A stretch of DNA of 10,695 nt from Acidobacterium sp. (GTDB lineage Bacteria; Acidobacteriota; Terriglobia; Terriglobales; Acidobacteriaceae), in contig PMAM01000046.1 in assembly GCA_003152595.1 (NCBI GenBank), forward strand, positions 1 to 10,695. The letters run 5' to 3'. The position numbers and the translations under genes were made by a program. Below are positions 7,825-10,695 of this stretch, piece after piece (position 1 is the first letter of the stretch; every line of letters begins with the position of its first letter). Below the pieces are notes generated by a model, which was given only the letters and a program-made list of their open reading frames with translations, had not been told where the DNA came from and did no database searches.

Positions 7825-7842
7825 CGTTTCAATCCCGAAACG
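7825..7842. promoter_or_regulatory. Dyad CGTTTC-N6-GAAACG, candidate operator of the regulator
   Basis: A perfect inverted repeat with 6-base arms and spacer AATCCC lies in the 81-base gap between rhaI and the regulator, adjoining the extended -10. Half-sites of the GTTTC/GAAAC type are known for several IclR-family regulators. Its position suggests autoregulation, which is inferred. Confidence 0.45.
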
Positions 7843-7860
7843 GGGTGCATAAATTGAAAC
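7826..7860. repeat. Solitary 35-base inverted-repeat element with CRISPR-repeat-like ends
   Basis: The element begins GTTTCAAT (7826-7833) and ends ATTGAAAC (7853-7860), exact reverse complements separated by 19 bases. The interior contains CCCG-AAA-CGGG. Ends of this kind are typical of type I and III CRISPR repeats, but only one copy exists here, with no spacers or cas genes. An operator array with three GTTTC/GAAAC half-sites is the more likely reading. Confidence 0.5.
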
Positions 7861-7864
7861 GGTC

Positions 7865-9043
7865 TCAGGCGTAGCTGGCCACGGACCGCGCGTTGCGTTC
7901 CTTTCGCTCGTTCCGGATGCGTTCGACATATCCGCTTTGTCTAAGCGCCACCAGAGGATCCTCAGCCAGGCCGCGCGCCTTCCGGCATTCGCGCACCAGT
8001 GGCCGAACGTCGAACCAGAAACCCTGACGCAGGCATTCCTCCGCTTCCACCAGGCGGCACTCGTCCTGCAGGGTCGCGAGCCGTTCGCGATCGACCAGGG
8101 CCGCTTTCGCAAAGATCTCCTGCGCCGTGCAAACCGTCTGCACCATGGCTTCCATTTTTCCCTTCAGATTGTGGCTCTGGTCGATCATGAAGGCGGTCGT
8201 CTCCATGGCGCCGTTATCCGAAAGCAGTTCGTGGAAGATGCGGAAGACCTGGTACGGATCGATGGAGCCCAGGGTCAGGTCATCGTCGGCATAACGGCGA
8301 TCGTTGAAATGGAAGCCGCCGAGCATCTTCTCACGCAGGAGCCACACAACAATTTGCTCGATATTCTGCGCCTGATAGTGGTGGCCGGTGTCGACCAGGA
8401 CGCGGGCCTTGTCGCCCGTCTCCCGCGCAATCAGCAGCGACATGCCCCAGTCGGCGAGGTCGGTGTGATAGAACGCCGGCTCGAAAGGTTTGTATTCCAC
8501 CAACAGCCGCTGATCCTCGCCAAGTTCACCGTGGATCTCGGCCAGTGCCGCCGCCATCCAGTCGATACGACGGCGGATGCTCTGCGAGCCGGGATAGTTG
8601 GAGCCGTCCGCCAGCCATAGCGAAACATCGCGGGAACGCAGCGCCTTTGCGATAGCGACGGACTCCAGCAGATGGTCGATTGCCCGCCTGCGGATCCCGG
8701 AGTCCGGATTGCAGATCGACCCAAATTTGTATTCCTGGGCTTCAAAGAGGTTCGGATTGATCGAGCCGGAGCGAATGCCGTACTCGGTTTCGAGGTCACG
8801 AATCTTGCCGGCGTCGCGCAGCCCACCCGGCAAGTCCCAGGCAACGTGCAGTGCCAGAGTTGGCGTGCATCCGGTGAGTGCGTGCACCTGCGCGGCATCG
8901 GAGAATTTCTCCTCGATTGTGGCCGCTGCCTCGGCCTGCAGAAATTTGCCGAACCGAGTGCCGGTATTGGCAAAACCCCAGGAGGGCAATTCAATGCGCA
9001 GCGAATCGAGAGCTTTGCTGACCTGCTCCAGGTGTGCCGTCAC
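7865..9043 (-). CDS. rhaI: L-rhamnose isomerase, Pseudomonas stutzeri type
   Basis: Metal-dependent isomerase converting L-rhamnose to L-rhamnulose in the cytoplasm. The product is 392 aa and has the TIM-barrel xylose-isomerase-like layout. Active-site and metal ligands follow the P. stutzeri enzyme with a constant offset of 36: Glu183 in VEYKPFEPAFYHTD, Asp218 and His221 in LVDTGHHYQ, His245 in GGFHFNDRRY, and Asp253 and Asp255 in ADDDLTLGS; Asp288 in MIDQSHN is a plausible last ligand. The start is GTG 9043, with GGGAG nine bases upstream. An ATG at 9060 lies in another frame. It is the first gene of the leftward cluster and has a good promoter at 9087-9115. The E. coli RhaA type is not favoured because these motifs and this length fit the RhaI branch. 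The stop is TGA, 81 bases before the regulator. Confidence 0.95.
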   Translation of the reverse strand: MTAHLEQVSKALDSLRIELPSWGFANTGTRFGKFLQAEAAATIEEKFSDAAQVHALTGCTPTLALHVAWDLPGGLRDAGKIRDLETEYGIRSGSINPNLFEAQEYKFGSICNPDSGIRRRAIDHLLESVAIAKALRSRDVSLWLADGSNYPGSQSIRRRIDWMAAALAEIHGELGEDQRLLVEYKPFEPAFYHTDLADWGMSLLIARETGDKARVLVDTGHHYQAQNIEQIVVWLLREKMLGGFHFNDRRYADDDLTLGSIDPYQVFRIFHELLSDNGAMETTAFMIDQSHNLKGKMEAMVQTVCTAQEIFAKAALVDRERLATLQDECRLVEAEECLRQGFWFDVRPLVRECRKARGLAEDPLVALRQSGYVERIRNERKERNARSVASYA

Positions 9044-9057
9044 CGTCGTGATCTCCC

Positions 9058-9066
9058 ATTTGAAAT
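9058..9066. promoter_or_regulatory. Odd-centred palindrome ATTT-G-AAAT in the rhaI leader
   Basis: This 9-base palindrome directly precedes the rhaI Shine-Dalgarno and lies downstream of the predicted rhaI start site. It shares TTGAAA/TTTCAA with the elements upstream of the regulator. Such a short AT-rich site could easily be chance. Confidence 0.2.
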
Positions 9067-9086
9067 AAGTTCCCAGTTAAAATGTC

Positions 9087-9115
9087 ATGGTACTGCCCGG
9101 CCTTCGAAGCGTCAA
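9087..9115 (-). promoter_or_regulatory. rhaI promoter
   Basis: The minus strand reads TTGACG (9115-9110, 5 of 6 to -35), exactly 17 bases, then TACCAT (9092-9087, 4 of 6 to -10). Transcription would begin near 9080, giving a leader of about 37 bases before the GTG start. The spacer contains the 8-base palindrome CTTCGAAG (9102-9109), where a repressor could bind. The -35 box mirrors that of rhaM. Confidence 0.6.
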
Positions 9116-9125
9116 AGGAAGAATT

Positions 9126-9153
9126 TTGACGGCTGGGAGATATCTTCTCTAAG
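9126..9153 (+). promoter_or_regulatory. rhaM promoter
   Basis: The plus strand reads TTGACG (9126-9131), 16 bases, then TCTAAG (9148-9153, 4 of 6 to -10). Transcription would start near 9160, about 25 bases before the rhaM start. The -35 boxes of rhaI and rhaM point away from each other only 10 bases apart, so two polymerases probably cannot occupy both at once. Confidence 0.5.
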
Positions 9154-9170
9154 TGTACGAAAACCGACCA

Positions 9171-9178
9171 GGGAGGGG
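9171..9178 (+). promoter_or_regulatory. Strong Shine-Dalgarno fixing the rhaM start
   Basis: GGGAGGGG lies with its GGAGG core 8 bases before GTG 9185. This selects the GTG over the frame's long open extension upstream, which is antisense to rhaI. Confidence 0.8.
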
Positions 9179-9184
9179 TGCGTT

Positions 9185-9505
9185 GTGACGCGTGTGTGTT
9201 TTCTGCTGAAGGTTCGCGCCGACAGACTCGAAGAGTACCGCAGGCGCCACCAGGAGGTCTGGCCGGAGATGCAGGATGCGCTGCGCGCGACCGGCTGGCA
9301 CAACTACTCGCTCTTTCTGCGGCCCGACGGGCTTCTCGTCGGGTACCTCGAGACGCCGGATTTTGAGCAGGCGCGCGCCAGCATGCAGAACCACCCGGTG
9401 AATGCACGCTGGCAGGCGGAGATGGCGCCGTTTTTTGAATCGCTGGGGAACGGAACAGCCGACGCGAGCATGATGCCGCTGGAGGAAGTCTTCCATCTCG
9501 ACTGA
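9185..9505 (+). CDS. rhaM: L-rhamnose mutarotase RhaM
   Basis: Small cytoplasmic enzyme interconverting alpha and beta anomers of L-rhamnose so that the isomerase receives its preferred form. The product is 106 aa (E. coli RhaM/YiiL is 104). The catalytic histidine falls at residue 22, as in E. coli, within EYRRRHQEVWPEM (17-29), with Tyr18 also conserved. HNYSLFL (39-45), RWQAEM (75-80) and the C-terminal LEEVFHLD (99-106) are typical. The start is GTG 9185, supported by its Shine-Dalgarno and by family length. The frame is open back to 8672, but that part is antisense to rhaI and would give an implausible extension. The gene is transcribed divergently from rhaI and ends 23 bases from the stop of the convergent GH28 gene. 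Confidence 0.95.
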   Translation: MTRVCFLLKVRADRLEEYRRRHQEVWPEMQDALRATGWHNYSLFLRPDGLLVGYLETPDFEQARASMQNHPVNARWQAEMAPFFESLGNGTADASMMPLEEVFHLD

Positions 9506-9530
9506 GCCCGCCGGAGTGGGCGAAGGTTTT
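9506..9530 (+). terminator. Weak hairpin terminator after rhaM
   Basis: Directly after the rhaM TGA, GCCCGC (9506-9511) can pair with GTGGGC (9516-9521), including one G-T pair, around loop CGGA. TTTT follows at 9527-9530 after GAAGG. The stem is short and the T run does not abut it, so strength is doubtful. On the opposite strand no T run follows, so it would not serve the GH28 gene. Confidence 0.35.
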
Positions 9531-10695
9531 ATGGCTGCTCGCGCGGCGCCACGCCGGAGTCGCCGCTCAGTTGCAGGCCCGGGCTTTCGGTGAAGCTGAG
9601 TTGGCTGTCGTCCGCAGACCGAATCGTCACATCGGACAGCGTCCAGTTGTTTGCATCGGCGACTTTGCCCGCGGTCTGCGCCTGGATGGAAATGTGATCC
9701 AGGCGGAAATCCTCCAGCGGGGCCTCAGGCGACGCGCTCACTTCGAAGGCGGTCTGGGCGCCCGTAGCTTTGATGTTCGTGATCCGGACATTACGAAAAT
9801 GCGCAAGCCCCTGGGCGAGAGGAACCGGCGTCGCCAGCACTTTGTAATACGGAGGAACCTCTGTAAGCCCCGGCGGAATCTTCGCGTAGCTATAGCTGGG
9901 GTTCCAGTTCATCGTGATGTGGATGGGAATCGCGACGTCCTCCAACTGCAAATCGTGGATGCGGATGTTGTCGGCCCAGCCGCCGCGCGTGTGCGCCGAC
10001 TTGAACAGAACCCCCGAAGGAACATGGCCAAAAGCGTGGATGTTGTAAACCTCAACGTTGCGGAAGCCGCCCGAGGTTTCGCTGCCGATGGTGATTGCCG
10101 CGGCGCCGTCGCGCACCGTGGAATCGCGGACCACAATGTCCTCGTCGGGACGGTTCACGCGCAGGCCATCAGCATCACGGCCAGCCTTGAGGCAGAGCGC
10201 ATCGTCGTTCACAGAGATGTCAGCGTGCTCAACCAGCACGTGTTTCGAAGAGTCGATGTCGATGCCGTCGGTACTGGGTCCACGGCCGCCAACGTTGTTG
10301 CGGATGGTGACGCCGTCGACGTGGACATCGTCGGAATAACAGATGTGCACGGTCCAGAAGCCGGAGCGCGTCAGCAGCAGCCCGGAGAGCGTCACATGCT
10401 TCGCATTGAAGATCTGGATCAGGCGTGGCCGGCGCGAATCGTAGTCGGCCGCCCAGCGCAGACCTCTGGAGTCATATTGCCGGCGAAGCGCCCAGTAGCT
10501 GTCCCACCAGACTTTACCGTCGCCGTCGATGGTGCCTGCACCGCTAACCTCTGCATCGTGCTCGCCGTAGACGTTGATGAGCGCGGCGGGCCAGCTCATT
10601 TCGATCCCGGCTACACGGGTCGGCATCATCGGATAGTCGGCCAGGCCTTGCGATCCAAGGATCGTCGCCCCCTGCTCGAGGCGCAGGGCCACATG
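9529..10695 (-). CDS. Glycoside hydrolase family 28 (polygalacturonase/rhamnogalacturonase family), 5' end cut by window edge
   Basis: Right-handed beta-helix hydrolase of pectin-type polymers, probably exported, although its signal peptide would lie outside the window. The frame is open for 388 codons to the right edge and begins HVALRLEQGATILGS, an internal piece of the usual GH28 N-terminal region. The GTG at 10692 is therefore not a credible start. GH28 motifs appear in order: STDGIDID (10275-10252, family NTD), NDDALCLKAGRD (from 10209), IGSETSGG (10089-10066) where classical endo-enzymes have GHG, and LFKSAH (about 10008-9991) in place of RIK. The catalytic aspartates are intact. The GSE variant is common in bacterial and plant exo-type members. 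Convergence with rhaM and the nearby rhamnose pathway suggest rhamnogalacturonan or another rhamnose-bearing pectin as substrate, but specificity cannot be read from sequence. Confidence 0.88.
   Translation of the reverse strand, partial: HVALRLEQGATILGSQGLADYPMMPTRVAGIEMSWPAALINVYGEHDAEVSGAGTIDGDGKVWWDSYWALRRQYDSRGLRWAADYDSRRPRLIQIFNAKHVTLSGLLLTRSGFWTVHICYSDDVHVDGVTIRNNVGGRGPSTDGIDIDSSKHVLVEHADISVNDDALCLKAGRDADGLRVNRPDEDIVVRDSTVRDGAAAITIGSETSGGFRNVEVYNIHAFGHVPSGVLFKSAHTRGGWADNIRIHDLQLEDVAIPIHITMNWNPSYSYAKIPPGLTEVPPYYKVLATPVPLAQGLAHFRNVRITNIKATGAQTAFEVSASPEAPLEDFRLDHISIQAQTAGKVADANNWTLSDVTIRSADDSQLSFTESPGLQLSGDSGVAPREQP

Noticed and set aside
7826..7860. A CRISPR array
   Set aside because: Only one repeat-like unit exists, without spacers, leader or cas genes. 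It sits in a short operon gap beside a promoter.
5856..8620. Long plus-strand frames at 5856-6677, 6983-7852 and 7937-8620
   Set aside because: These are antisense shadows of rhaEW, the regulator and rhaI, without ribosome sites or recognisable protein features.
8672..9184. RhaM beginning at 8672, giving 277 aa
   Set aside because: The extra 171 residues are antisense to rhaI. Family length, the strong Shine-Dalgarno and His22 numbering all select GTG 9185.
10690..10692. GTG 10692 as the GH28 start codon
   Set aside because: The frame is open past it to the window edge, and the first visible residues match an internal part of the beta-helix. The gene is truncated by the window.

Overview
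The window is GC-rich (about 60% by eye), densely coding bacterial DNA. It holds an almost complete L-rhamnose catabolic locus flanked by two partial polysaccharide-hydrolase genes. Protein character, gene order and the use of GTG/TTG starts suggest a soil-type, plant-polymer-degrading bacterium. I lean to Acidobacteriota, but this is inference from protein flavour only. I see no mobile elements, RNA genes, phage genes or abrupt change in base composition.

Layout. On the minus strand, read right to left from about 9043: L-rhamnose isomerase (rhaI, Pseudomonas stutzeri type), a transcriptional regulator joining an IclR-type winged helix to a sugar-binding-protein-like domain, the bifunctional rhamnulose-1-phosphate aldolase/lactaldehyde dehydrogenase (rhaEW), rhamnulokinase (rhaB, overlapping rhaEW by 4 bases), the rhamnose-proton symporter (rhaT), and a glycogen-debranching enzyme (glgX, cut by the left edge). 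On the plus strand, divergent from rhaI, is the small rhamnose mutarotase rhaM. It converges on a minus-strand family 28 glycoside hydrolase (pectinase family), cut by the right edge.

How it works together. The GH28 enzyme may act on rhamnose-containing pectin outside the cytoplasm, although its substrate is not proven. RhaT imports L-rhamnose with protons and RhaM interconverts its anomers. RhaI makes L-rhamnulose and RhaB phosphorylates it. RhaEW splits the phosphate ester to dihydroxyacetone phosphate and L-lactaldehyde, then oxidises lactaldehyde to lactate. The regulator between rhaI and rhaEW most likely senses a pathway sugar.

Regulation. Three intergenic gaps carry recognisable control signals: back-to-back rhaI/rhaM promoters whose -35 boxes mirror each other (9087-9153); an extended -10 with a dyad directly upstream of the regulator (7812-7860); and a gap before rhaEW with two dyads and a tandem repeat (6577-6639). 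No stretch over 300 bases lacks a gene; the largest gap is 141 bases (9044-9184). The most unusual items are the regulator's domain architecture and a solitary CRISPR-repeat-like inverted repeat beside its promoter, better explained as an operator.
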